From Citrobacter freundii ATCC 8090 = MTCC 1658 = NBRC 12681 (GTDB taxonomy: Bacteria > Pseudomonadota > Gammaproteobacteria > Enterobacterales > Enterobacteriaceae), in NCBI RefSeq assembly GCF_011064845.1, contig NZ_CP049015.1, positions 1,860,001-1,924,000 of the forward strand: 64,000 nt of DNA, given 5' to 3'. The position numbers and the translations under genes were made by a program. Each line of letters opens with the position of its first letter. Within the stretch, counting starts at the first letter, position 1. Under the pieces are notes generated by a model. The model had not been told where the DNA came from. It worked only from the letters and a program-made list of their open reading frames with translations, and searched no databases. This document shows positions 56,303-64,000 of this stretch, piece by piece.

Positions 56303-57001
56303 ATGCGAAAATACGCGCTTCACCCATACCCTATTTTAGCCCTGCTGGTGGTTTCACTAACAGGATGTGCCTGGATCCCGGCCACGCCCCTCGTGCAGGG
56401 TGCGACGACTGCCCAGCCCGTTCCAGGTCCAACGCCGGTGGCGAATGGCTCAATCTTCCAGTCGGCACAACCGATTAACTATGGTTATCAGCCACTCTTT
56501 GAAGACCGTCGTCCACGCAATATTGGCGATACGCTGACCATCGTATTGCAGGAAAACGTCAGCGCGAGCAAAAGCTCTTCGGCGAACGCCAGCCGCGACG
56601 GCAAGACAAACTTTGGCTTTGATACCGTACCGCGCTATCTGCAAGGTCTGTTCGGTAACGAACGTGCCGACGTAGAAGCCTCAGGCGGTAACTCCTTTAA
56701 CGGTAAAGGCGGCGCGAACGCCAGAAATACCTTCAGCGGTACGCTGACCGTAACGGTCGATCAGGTACTGGTGAATGGCAACTTACATGTCGTGGGTGAA
56801 AAACAGATCGCCATAAATCAGGGCACTGAATTCATTCGCTTCTCCGGGGTCGTTAACCCGCGCACCATCAGTGGCAGCAACTCCGTACCGTCAACCCAGG
56901 TTGCGGACGCGCGTATTGAGTACGTCGGAAACGGCTACATCAATGAAGCGCAAAATATGGGCTGGTTGCAGCGTTTCTTCCTTAACTTGTCGCCGATGTA
57001 A
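56303..57001 (+). CDS. flgH: Flagellar L-ring lipoprotein FlgH
   Basis: Outer-membrane lipoprotein of 232 residues that forms the L ring. Lipobox VSLTGC with Cys22, then [30 protein letters not shown], and the beta-barrel part ([32 protein letters not shown]). ATG 56303 puts the Cys at the family position and gives the E. coli length; ATG 56294 and TTG 56288 are in-frame alternatives. Confidence 0.96.
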   Translation: MRKYALHPYPILALLVVSLTGCAWIPATPLVQGATTAQPVPGPTPVANGSIFQSAQPINYGYQPLFEDRRPRNIGDTLTIVLQENVSASKSSSANASRDGKTNFGFDTVPRYLQGLFGNERADVEASGGNSFNGKGGANARNTFSGTLTVTVDQVLVNGNLHVVGEKQIAINQGTEFIRFSGVVNPRTISGSNSVPSTQVADARIEYVGNGYINEAQNMGWLQRFFLNLSPM

Positions 57002-57013
57002 GCGAGGTACCCC

Positions 57014-58111
57014 GTGTTTAAATTTTTTGTTGGAATGGCACTGGTGCTGGTAACCGCCTTCGCGCATGCCGACCGTATTCGTGACCTGACCAGCGTGCAA
57101 GGCGTGCGGGAAAACTCGCTGATTGGTTATGGGCTAGTGGTCGGTCTGGATGGTACAGGCGACCAGACCACCCAGACGCCGTTTACCACGCAAACGCTCA
57201 ACAACATGCTGTCGCAGTTGGGGATCACCGTGCCCACCGGCACCAATATGCAGTTGAAAAACGTGGCAGCGGTAATGGTCACCGCGCAGTTCCCGGCCTT
57301 TGGTCGTCAGGGGCAAACTATTGACGTTGTAGTCTCTTCCATGGGTAACGCTAAAAGCCTGCGCGGCGGAACGCTGCTGATGACCCCGCTGAAAGGGGTC
57401 GATAGCCAGGTATATGCGTTGGCGCAGGGGAATATTCTGGTTGGCGGTGCGGGCGCAGCTGCGGGTGGCAGCAGCGTGCAGGTAAACCAGCTCAATGGCG
57501 GACGCATTACCAACGGCGCGACCATCGAACGTGAATTACCCAGCCAGTTCGGCGGCGGTAACACCATTAATCTGCAACTGAATAATGAAGATTTCACGAT
57601 GGCGCAGCAAATTACCGACACTATTAACCGCTCGCGTGGTTTTGGCAGCGCAACGGCGTTGGATGCCCGCACTATTCAGGTGCGCGTGCCAAGCGGCAAC
57701 AGCTCGCAGGTGCGTTTCCTTGCTGATATCCAGAATATGGAGGTGAACGTCACGCCGCAGGATGCGAAAGTGATTATCAACTCGCGCACCGGATCTGTCG
57801 TCATGAACCGCGAAGTAACGCTGGATAGCTGTGCCGTGGCACAAGGCAACTTGTCGATCACGGTGAACCGCCAGGCGAACGTCAGCCAGCCGGACACACC
57901 GTTTGGCGGTGGACAAACCGTAGTGACGCCACAAACTCAGATTGACCTGCGCCAAAGTGGTGGTTCGCTGCAAAGCGTGCGTTCCAGCGCCAACCTGAAC
58001 AATGTTGTGCGTGCGCTGAATGCGCTGGGAGCAACGCCGATGGATTTGATGTCCATTCTGCAATCGATGCAGAGCGCGGGTTGCTTACGCGCCAAACTGG
58101 AAATCATCTAA
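57014..58111 (+). CDS. flgI: Flagellar P-ring protein FlgI
   Basis: Periplasmic P-ring subunit of 365 residues with GTG start 57014. Signal peptide [19 protein letters not shown], then [33 protein letters not shown], conserved throughout the family. The stop overlaps the flgJ start (TAATG). Confidence 0.97.
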   Translation: MFKFFVGMALVLVTAFAHADRIRDLTSVQGVRENSLIGYGLVVGLDGTGDQTTQTPFTTQTLNNMLSQLGITVPTGTNMQLKNVAAVMVTAQFPAFGRQGQTIDVVVSSMGNAKSLRGGTLLMTPLKGVDSQVYALAQGNILVGGAGAAAGGSSVQVNQLNGGRITNGATIERELPSQFGGGNTINLQLNNEDFTMAQQITDTINRSRGFGSATALDARTIQVRVPSGNSSQVRFLADIQNMEVNVTPQDAKVIINSRTGSVVMNREVTLDSCAVAQGNLSITVNRQANVSQPDTPFGGGQTVVTPQTQIDLRQSGGSLQSVRSSANLNNVVRALNALGATPMDLMSILQSMQSAGCLRAKLEII

Positions 58112-59061
58112 TGATTGGTGACAGCAAACTGCTGACCAGTGCCGCCTGGGATGCGCAATCTCTGAACGAACTGAAAGCGAAAGCGGGTCAGGACCCGGCG
58201 GCGAATATCCGCCCGGTCGCCCGTCAGGTTGAAGGGATGTTCGTGCAAATGATGTTGAAAAGCATGCGTGAAGCGTTACCGAAAGATGGCGTGTTTAGCA
58301 GCGATTCAACGCGCTTGTATACCAGCATGTATGACCAACAAATTGCGCAGCAGATGACCGCAGGCAAAGGTCTGGGGCTGGCTGAAATGATGGTCAAGCA
58401 GATGACTGAAGGGCAAGCGCAACCTGCGGATGACGCGCCGCAGGTGCCGATGAAGTTTTCACTGGAAACGGTGACCAGCTATCAAAATCAGGCACTGACG
58501 CAACTGGTCCGCAAAGCCATCCCCCGGGCGACAGAAAGTAATGATCAGCCGCTGTCAGGTGACAGCAAAGACTTCCTCGCCCAGCTGTCACTGCCGGCTA
58601 AGCTGGCCAGTCAGCAGAGCGGGGTCCCGCATCATCTGATTTTGGCGCAGGCGGCGCTGGAGTCCGGATGGGGGCAGCGACAAATTCGTCGCGAGAATGG
58701 CGAACCGAGTTTCAACATTTTTGGTGTGAAGGCTTCGGGAAGCTGGAAAGGTCCAACCACTGAAATCACCACCACTGAATATGAGAACGGTGAGGCGAAA
58801 AAGGTGAAAGCCAGATTCCGTGTCTATAGCTCTTACCTTGAGGCGTTGTCGGATTATGTCGGTCTGATATCCCGTAACCCGCGCTATGCGGCGGTGACCG
58901 CTGCCGCGACCGCCGAACAGGGGGCGCAGGCATTGCAAAATGCGGGTTACGCCACAGACCCTAACTATGCACGTAAATTAACCAGCATGATCCAGCAGTT
59001 GAAATCGATGAGCGAAAAGGTGAGTAAAACCTACAGCACGAATCTCGATAATCTCTTTTAA
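58111..59061 (+). CDS. flgJ: Rod cap and peptidoglycan hydrolase FlgJ
   Basis: Bifunctional protein of 316 residues: the N-terminal part (about 1-150) caps the growing rod (VARQVEGMFVQMMLKSMREALP, YDQQIAQQM), and the C-terminal part is a beta-N-acetylglucosaminidase that opens the peptidoglycan. Catalytic Glu in LAQAALESGWGQRQI (about 184) and the Tyr region in SSYLEALSDYVGL. ATG 58111 overlaps the flgI stop by one base. Three residues longer than E. coli, in the linker. Confidence 0.96.
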   Translation: MIGDSKLLTSAAWDAQSLNELKAKAGQDPAANIRPVARQVEGMFVQMMLKSMREALPKDGVFSSDSTRLYTSMYDQQIAQQMTAGKGLGLAEMMVKQMTEGQAQPADDAPQVPMKFSLETVTSYQNQALTQLVRKAIPRATESNDQPLSGDSKDFLAQLSLPAKLASQQSGVPHHLILAQAALESGWGQRQIRRENGEPSFNIFGVKASGSWKGPTTEITTTEYENGEAKKVKARFRVYSSYLEALSDYVGLISRNPRYAAVTAAATAEQGAQALQNAGYATDPNYARKLTSMIQQLKSMSEKVSKTYSTNLDNLF

Positions 59062-59066
59062 ATAGC

Positions 59067-59093
59067 TCAAGTCTACCGACCTGCTGCCGATAA
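59067..59093 (+). promoter_or_regulatory. Sigma-28 (FliA) promoter of flgKL
   Basis: TCAAGTCT, 11-base spacer, GCCGATAA; matches the -10 consensus fully and the -35 at six of eight positions. It lies 33 bases before the flgK start and gives late expression of the junction proteins. Confidence 0.9.
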
Positions 59094-59125
59094 TAACGAG
59101 TATTGAAGGATTACAAGGAACCTCC

Positions 59126-60784
59126 ATGTCCAGCTTGATTAATAACGCGATGAGTGGACTCAGCGCAGCGCAGGCCGCGTTGAATACTGCCAGTAATAAC
59201 ATCTCCAGCTATAACGTTGCCGGATATACCCGACAAACAACAATTATGGCGCAAGCGAACAGCACGCTGGGTGCGGGGGGCTGGGTAGGCAATGGCGTCT
59301 ATGTTTCTGGTGTACAACGTGAATATGACTCCTTTATCACTAACCAGTTGAGAGCAGCGCAGAACCAGAGCAGCGGTCTGACAACGCGCTATGAGCAAAT
59401 GTCAAAAATCGATAATTTGCTCTCCAGCAAAACCAGCTCTATTTCGACCTCAATGCAGGGTTTTTTTACCAGCCTGCAGACGCTGGTCAGTAACGCCGAA
59501 GATCCGGCGGCGCGCCAGGCGCTGATCGGTAAAGCTGATGGGTTGGTAAATCAGTTTAAAACGACCGATCAGTATCTGCGCGATCAGGACAAGCAGGTAA
59601 ACACGGCGATTAAGGCCAGCGTTGACCAGATCAACAATTACTCGAAACAGATTGCCAACCTTAACGACCAGATTTCCCGTATGACGGGCGTCGGCGCGGG
59701 GGCATCGCCGAACGATTTACTCGACCAGCGCGACCAGTTGGTGAGTGAACTGAACCAAATTGTCGGCGTGGAAGTCAGCGTGCAGGACGGCGGGACTTAC
59801 AACGTGACCATGGCGAATGGCTATTCGCTGGTGCAGGGCAGCAACGCTCGCCAACTGGCGGCAGTCCCTTCCAGCGACGATCCCTCTCGCACGACTGTCG
59901 CTTATGTTGACGGCGTGGCCGGAGAAGTTGCCATCCCGGAAAAGCTGATCACGACCGGTTCGCTGGGCGGGCTGTTGACGTTCCGTTCGCAGGAACTCGA
60001 CCAAACGCGTAATACCCTTGGTCAGTTGGCCCTCGCTTTTGCTGATGCGTTTAACACGCAGCACAAAGAAGGTTTTGATGCCAACGGCGACCCGGGCAAA
60101 AACTTTTTCGATATTGGTGGCCCGGCAGTCCTTAGCAATACGACGAATAAAGGGACCGGTGCGCTTGATGTTAAAATAACGGATAGTTCGTCGGTGCAAG
60201 CCACAGACTATAAAATTACGTTTGATGGTACTGACTGGCAGGTAACCCGTCTGGCTGACAATACCAGCTTTAAGCCGACCGTCACTGGCGGAAAAATGTC
60301 GTTTGATGGGCTGGAAATCACTGTCAAAAATGGTGCGCTGGCAAATGACAGCTTTACGGTGAAACCCGTGGGTGACGCCATTATCAATATGAAAGTGGCG
60401 GTGACCGATGAGTCGAAAATCGCCATGGCAGAAGTATCCAAAAACGACCTTGATCCGAATGTTGATAAAGGCAAAAGCGATAACCGTAACGGTCAAAAGC
60501 TGCTGGATCTGCAAACCAAGTCTACCGTCGGTGATAAAACGTTTAATGATGCCTACGCTACGCTGGTGAGCGATGTCGGGAACAAAACGGCGACGCTGAA
60601 AACCAGCGCCACCACTCAGAACAACGTGGTAACGCAGCTTTATAAGCAGCAGCAGTCTATTTCCGGGGTTAACCTCGATGAAGAGTACGGAAATTTGCAG
60701 CGTTATCAACAATATTACCTGGCTAATGCGCAAGTTCTGCAAACTGCGAATGCGCTGTTTGATGCACTGATCAATATTCGCTAA
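59126..60784 (+). CDS. flgK: Hook-filament junction protein 1, FlgK
   Basis: Junction protein of 552 residues, cargo of FlgN. MSSLINNAMSGLSAAQAALNTASNNISSYNVAGYTRQ at the N-terminus; NLQRYQQYYLANAQVLQTANALFDALINIR at the C-terminus; the middle contains a beta-rich variable domain (about 330-430). Five residues longer than E. coli FlgK. Followed by flgL after 14 bases. Confidence 0.97.
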   Translation: MSSLINNAMSGLSAAQAALNTASNNISSYNVAGYTRQTTIMAQANSTLGAGGWVGNGVYVSGVQREYDSFITNQLRAAQNQSSGLTTRYEQMSKIDNLLSSKTSSISTSMQGFFTSLQTLVSNAEDPAARQALIGKADGLVNQFKTTDQYLRDQDKQVNTAIKASVDQINNYSKQIANLNDQISRMTGVGAGASPNDLLDQRDQLVSELNQIVGVEVSVQDGGTYNVTMANGYSLVQGSNARQLAAVPSSDDPSRTTVAYVDGVAGEVAIPEKLITTGSLGGLLTFRSQELDQTRNTLGQLALAFADAFNTQHKEGFDANGDPGKNFFDIGGPAVLSNTTNKGTGALDVKITDSSSVQATDYKITFDGTDWQVTRLADNTSFKPTVTGGKMSFDGLEITVKNGALANDSFTVKPVGDAIINMKVAVTDESKIAMAEVSKNDLDPNVDKGKSDNRNGQKLLDLQTKSTVGDKTFNDAYATLVSDVGNKTATLKTSATTQNNVVTQLYKQQQSISGVNLDEEYGNLQRYQQYYLANAQVLQTANALFDALINIR

Positions 60785-60798
60785 GGGAGAGGGAGACT

Positions 60799-61752
60799 AT
60801 GCGTATTAGCACCCAGATGATGTACCAGCAGAATATGCGCGGCATCACTAACTCTCAGGCGGAATGGATGAAGTTCGGCGAGCAGATGTCGACGGGTAAA
60901 CGCGTGATCAATCCATCTGACGATCCGATTGCCGCCTCGCAGGCCGTAGTACTTTCGCAGGCTCAGGCGCAGAACAGCCAATACACACTGGCGCGCTCAT
61001 TCGCGACGCAAAAAGTATCGCTGGAAGAGAACGTGCTGAATCAGGTGACGACGGCGATCCAGACCGCGCAGGAAAAAATCGTTAGTGCGGGAAACGGTAC
61101 GTTAAGTGATGATGACCGTGCATCGTTGGCCACCGACCTGCAGGGGATCCGCGATCAACTGATGAACCTGGCGAACAGCACCGACGGTAATGGGCGCTAC
61201 ATTTTTGGCGGATATAAAACAGAATCTGCACCGTTTGCCCAAGCTGATGGCGCTTACAGCGGCGGTACGACAAACGTCACCCAGCAGGTTGATGCCTCCC
61301 GGACCATGGTGATTGGTCATACCGGTGATAAAGTCTTCGCCAGTCTGACCAGCAACGCTGTGCCGGAGCCAGGCGGCGGTACCCAGGAAAAGAATGTGTT
61401 CAAAATGTTGGATACTGCTATTGATGCGCTTAAGACACCGGTTGAGGGCAATGATGCGGCAAAAGCTACTGCCACTGCAGCCATCGATAAAACCAGCCGA
61501 GGTCTTAAAAACTCGCTGAATAATGTGCTGTCCGTGCGTGCAGAATTAGGCACGCAGCTTAGCGAATTGAGCTCGCTGGATTCACTGGGCGCCGATCGTG
61601 CATTGGGGCAAACTCAGCAGATGAGTAATCTGGTGGATGTCGACTGGAACGCCGCGATTTCGTCTTACGTGATGCAACAAGCCGCACTACAGGCATCGTA
61701 TAAAACGTTTACTGATATGCAGGGAATGTCGCTGTTCCAGCTTAACCGGTAA
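60799..61752 (+). CDS. flgL: Hook-filament junction protein 3, FlgL
   Basis: Junction protein of 317 residues, related to flagellin. MRISTQMMYQQNMRGITNSQAEWMKFGEQMSTGKRVINPSDDPIAASQ at the N-terminus and a helical C-terminus (WNAAISSYVMQQAALQASYKTFTDMQGMSLFQLNR). The same length as E. coli FlgL. Terminates at the hairpin after the stop. Confidence 0.97.
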   Translation: MRISTQMMYQQNMRGITNSQAEWMKFGEQMSTGKRVINPSDDPIAASQAVVLSQAQAQNSQYTLARSFATQKVSLEENVLNQVTTAIQTAQEKIVSAGNGTLSDDDRASLATDLQGIRDQLMNLANSTDGNGRYIFGGYKTESAPFAQADGAYSGGTTNVTQQVDASRTMVIGHTGDKVFASLTSNAVPEPGGGTQEKNVFKMLDTAIDALKTPVEGNDAAKATATAAIDKTSRGLKNSLNNVLSVRAELGTQLSELSSLDSLGADRALGQTQQMSNLVDVDWNAAISSYVMQQAALQASYKTFTDMQGMSLFQLNR

Positions 61753-61793
61753 CGATCCATTTTGAACATATCTTGAAACTGGGTATGTTTGAC

Positions 61794-61830
61794 TGCCCGC
61801 TCCTTTAACACCCCGGAGCGGGCATTTTTT
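61794..61830. terminator. Terminator of flgKL
   Basis: TGCCCGCTCC, loop, GGAGCGGGCA followed by TTTTTT. It also ends just where the convergent MFS gene stops (61830), so it may serve both. Confidence 0.85.
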
Positions 61831-63029
61831 CAGGCAACCGACGGCTTACTAAGCGACGGGTTCCCCGTCAGTCTTATGACCAACGCGATCGCACTGCTGA
61901 ATGTTGCCAGCGTCACCACTCCTTCCCAGTTGGCAAGCGCATAGACCTGACTCCCGAGAACGGAACCCAGCGCCATACCGATAAACACCATCGTAAACAG
62001 CAGAGCGTTCAATCGTCCTCGTGCCTGAGGCTCCAGGCTATAGACCAGGTTTTGGTGGGCAACCAGGCTGGATTGCAATCCGAGATCAAAACCTACCGCC
62101 GAAAGGGCGATAAGCAGCCACTGCCCCTGAACGGGAAGGGCGGGTAACAAAAACATCAGTGCGAAAGATACCGTTACCAGCAAAGCACCCAATTGCGTCA
62201 CTTTTGCTGCACCCACTTTATCGGCAAGATGGCCCGCCATCGGTGCAGCAAGCGCTCCGGCTGCTCCCGCGATACCAAAAGCACCCGCTATAGCGCTACC
62301 CAGGTGGTAATGCTCAGATAACATCACCGCCAGCGTAGACCAGAAGGCGCTAAAAGCAATGGACAGAAAGCCTTGTGCCAGTGCTGCGCGGCGCAAGGGG
62401 GAATATCGTTGCCAAAGTTGCACCATCGAGAGCATTAATGATGGATAGCTCAACGTGGAATGGACCGTAAAACGAGGCAGTGCTTTCCACATAATCGCGG
62501 TAATTACGGCAATACTGACGGCAGCAAGTTGGTACATCTCACGCCAGCCAAACGCCTCACCGACCAGCCCACTGACGGTACGTGAGAGTAAAATTCCCAG
62601 CAGAAGGCCCGTCATTACGGTGCCCACCGTTTTTCCCTGTTTGCCTTCGGGCGCCAGTATTGCCGCCGCAGGCACAATATCTTGTGCCATGGTTGCCGCC
62701 ATGCCCATCAACAGACTCACTATTAACAGTGAATGCAACTGCCCGGTAAAGCTGCATGCCAGAAGCAGCACAGCAAGAGAGATACTTTTCAGCAGGATTA
62801 ATGTCCTGCGGTCATAACGATCGCCCAATGGCAATAAAAACAAAATACCCAGCGCGTATCCCGCCTGGGTCAGCGTCGGGACCAACCCCATGCCGGTAAT
62901 ACTTAAGTTCAGATCCTGACCCATTAAAGGCAGAAGGGGTTGAGCATAGTAGATAGCAGCGACACTGAATCCGGCACCTACTGCCAGAACGAAAGTGACC
63001 CAACGGGAAAGTGCGGTAAATGTGTTCAC
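61830..63029 (-). CDS. MFS transporter, unknown substrate
   Basis: Twelve-helix major facilitator of about 399 residues. Helix 1 (AVGAGFSVAAIYYAQPLLPLM) and the loop 2-3 motif PLGDRYDRRTLILL place it with drug-efflux-type members (YgaY/YnfM-like groups). I chose GTG 63029 because GAGGA lies seven bases upstream; the frame extends to GTG 63047 but that has no such site. Divergent from a LysR gene, which probably regulates it. E. coli and Salmonella have rne/rluC after flgL, so this pair is an insertion relative to them. Confidence 0.85.
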   Translation of the reverse strand: MNTFTALSRWVTFVLAVGAGFSVAAIYYAQPLLPLMGQDLNLSITGMGLVPTLTQAGYALGILFLLPLGDRYDRRTLILLKSISLAVLLLACSFTGQLHSLLIVSLLMGMAATMAQDIVPAAAILAPEGKQGKTVGTVMTGLLLGILLSRTVSGLVGEAFGWREMYQLAAVSIAVITAIMWKALPRFTVHSTLSYPSLMLSMVQLWQRYSPLRRAALAQGFLSIAFSAFWSTLAVMLSEHYHLGSAIAGAFGIAGAAGALAAPMAGHLADKVGAAKVTQLGALLVTVSFALMFLLPALPVQGQWLLIALSAVGFDLGLQSSLVAHQNLVYSLEPQARGRLNALLFTMVFIGMALGSVLGSQVYALANWEGVVTLATFSSAIALVIRLTGNPSLSKPSVA

Positions 63030-63112
63030 AGATGATTCCTCAATCACAGGATGTGCGGCTATTTTTATCCTTCAGCGAGTGGCGTGGTAGCGAGCGCAGT
63101 GGTAAAACAGTT

Positions 63113-63127
63113 ATACGTCAGACGTAT
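63113..63127. promoter_or_regulatory. LysR-type operator ATAC-N7-GTAT
   Basis: ATACGTC A GACGTAT: seven-base perfect arms around a single central base, fitting the T-N11-A rule and the classical ATAC-N7-GTAT LysR box. It lies between the divergent MFS and LysR genes and would overlap the most upstream possible LysR start codon. Confidence 0.7.
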
Positions 63128-63140
63128 GATGAAACTGAAA

Positions 63141-64000
63141 ATGATAAAAAATGAGCGTATAGACAGGGTGGAGCTGATGCGTACGTTTGTACGTATTGTC
63201 GAAGCAGGATCGCTTTCGGCAGCGGCAAAACAGATGGGGACAACGCAAGCGACCGTAAGCCGACGGTTGCAATCCCTGGAAACTCTGCTGGGTGTGAAAC
63301 TGATCATGCGTACCACGCATGCGATGAAATTGACCGACGACGGCGAAAGAGGCTACCAGCATGCCAAGAAGATTATTGATGCCTGGCTGGCGCTGGAAGA
63401 TGGACTTAATGTCACAGAAGATGAACCGGTGGGGACGTTGCGAGTCCGTGCACCGCATGCGTTCGGGCAACAACAACTGCTTGAGCCGCTTTTGCAGTTT
63501 CTTTCGCGCTATCCCCATGTAGCAGTAGAGTGGATGCTCAACGATAAAACCGTTGATTTTCTGAGCGATAATATTGACTGCGCTATCAGGGTTGGTGCGG
63601 AGGTGGATCCGGCCACGGTTGCCGTTTTACTGGCTGAAGTTCCCCGTAGTATGGTGGCGAGCCCTGGGCTGCTGGAACAATACGGCGAGCTTTCTCATCC
63701 TGAGCAGTTATCAGCGCTGCCCTGGATTGCCGTGAATACGTTTTATCAACATAGCGTTTCGTTGTTGCACCAATTGCGTAATGAGCCAGTCACGTTGAAT
63801 ATTTCACCCAGATTAAGTACCGACAGTATTTATGTCGCAAGGAATGCCGCGCTGGCGGGGTTGGGAGTGACTATTGTTTCAAGTTGGATGGTGGCGGAGG
63901 ATATTGCCAACGGACGTCTGGTTGCGTTGCTACCTGAGTGGCATGCGGCGCCGTTGCCTGTACATTTGGTTTATCCGTGGGCGCGTTACTATCCGATTCG
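63141..64000 (+). CDS. LysR-family regulator, 3' end outside the window
   Basis: Open frame running to the last base; about 287 residues are present of an expected 295-310. N-terminal helix-turn-helix (VELMRTFVRIVEAGSLSAAA, then TTQATVSRRLQSLE, about residues 10-50), and a periplasmic-binding-like effector domain of the DsdC/CrgA-type group (FLSDNIDCAIRVG, AGLGVTIVSSWM). Starts at 63126, 63141 or 63171 are all in frame; 63171 has AGGGTGGAG close upstream, and those from 63141 on spare the operator. It probably controls the divergent MFS gene in response to an unknown ligand. Confidence 0.85.
   Translation, partial: MIKNERIDRVELMRTFVRIVEAGSLSAAAKQMGTTQATVSRRLQSLETLLGVKLIMRTTHAMKLTDDGERGYQHAKKIIDAWLALEDGLNVTEDEPVGTLRVRAPHAFGQQQLLEPLLQFLSRYPHVAVEWMLNDKTVDFLSDNIDCAIRVGAEVDPATVAVLLAEVPRSMVASPGLLEQYGELSHPEQLSALPWIAVNTFYQHSVSLLHQLRNEPVTLNISPRLSTDSIYVARNAALAGLGVTIVSSWMVAEDIANGRLVALLPEWHAAPLPVHLVYPWARYYPI

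Noticed and set aside
59717..60742. 341-codon frame opposite flgK
   Set aside because: Long but antisense to a conserved gene, without ribosome-binding site; a codon-usage shadow.

Overview
The window is chromosomal DNA from a member of the Enterobacteriaceae, most likely Citrobacter or a very close relative. Gene content and order follow the 23-25 minute region of the E. coli chromosome almost gene for gene: rutR, putAP, efeUOB, phoH, serX, ghrA, ycdXYZ, csgGFED/csgBAC, ymdAB, clsC, opgCGH, yceK, msyB, mdtG, lpxL, trhO, yceIJO, solA, bssS, dinI, pyrC, yceB, mdtH, rimJ, yceHM, murJ, flgNMA and flgB-L. Encoded proteins resemble E. coli and Salmonella orthologues as I remember them; no database search was possible.

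Layout. 1-12.5 kb: end of a DMT permease, the RutR regulator, a small DUF1311 protein, divergent putA/putP with PutA-type operators between them, the Fur-boxed efeUOB iron system (efeU is intact, unlike in E. coli K-12), and phoH behind a probable Pho box and a long leader. 12.5-17.1 kb: an AT-rich accessory block occupies the place where E. coli has pgaABCD. It holds a VirK/YbjX-family gene, a RarD-like permease, an unlisted 57-residue zinc-ribbon protein, a decayed DUF4942 gene typical of integrative islands, and two partial copies of the 3' end plus terminator of tRNA-Ser(GGA) beside the real tRNA. This is the scar of one or more integrations at serX. 17.4-33.5 kb: GhrA, YcdXYZ, the two divergent curli operons, YmdAB/ClsC, and the osmoregulated periplasmic glucan genes.

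33.5-35.6 kb is a second AT-rich insertion: two very short peptide reading frames with good ribosome-binding sites, followed by a membrane diguanylate cyclase (GGEEF, I-site present). 35.6-50.2 kb: lipid A acylation, tRNA hydroxylation, SOS (dinI with LexA box), pyrimidine synthesis (pyrC with PurR box), two MFS drug exporters, RimJ and MurJ. grxB, which lies between yceB and mdtH in E. coli, is absent here. 50.2-61.8 kb: the complete flg cluster (flgMN, flgA, flgBCDEFGHIJ, flgKL) with two clear sigma-28 promoters. 61.8-64 kb: an MFS transporter and a divergent LysR regulator, cut by the window end, with an ATAC-N7-GTAT operator between them; these sit where E. coli continues with rne/rluC.

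Linked functions: c-di-GMP (the cyclase), CsgD/curli and flagella all lie in the same 40 kb, so the window spans both sides of the motile-to-sessile switch. The least explained elements are the serX scar, a possible small RNA in the csgD-csgB intergenic region, the peptide pair before the cyclase, and a 98-codon frame overlapping the start of phoH.
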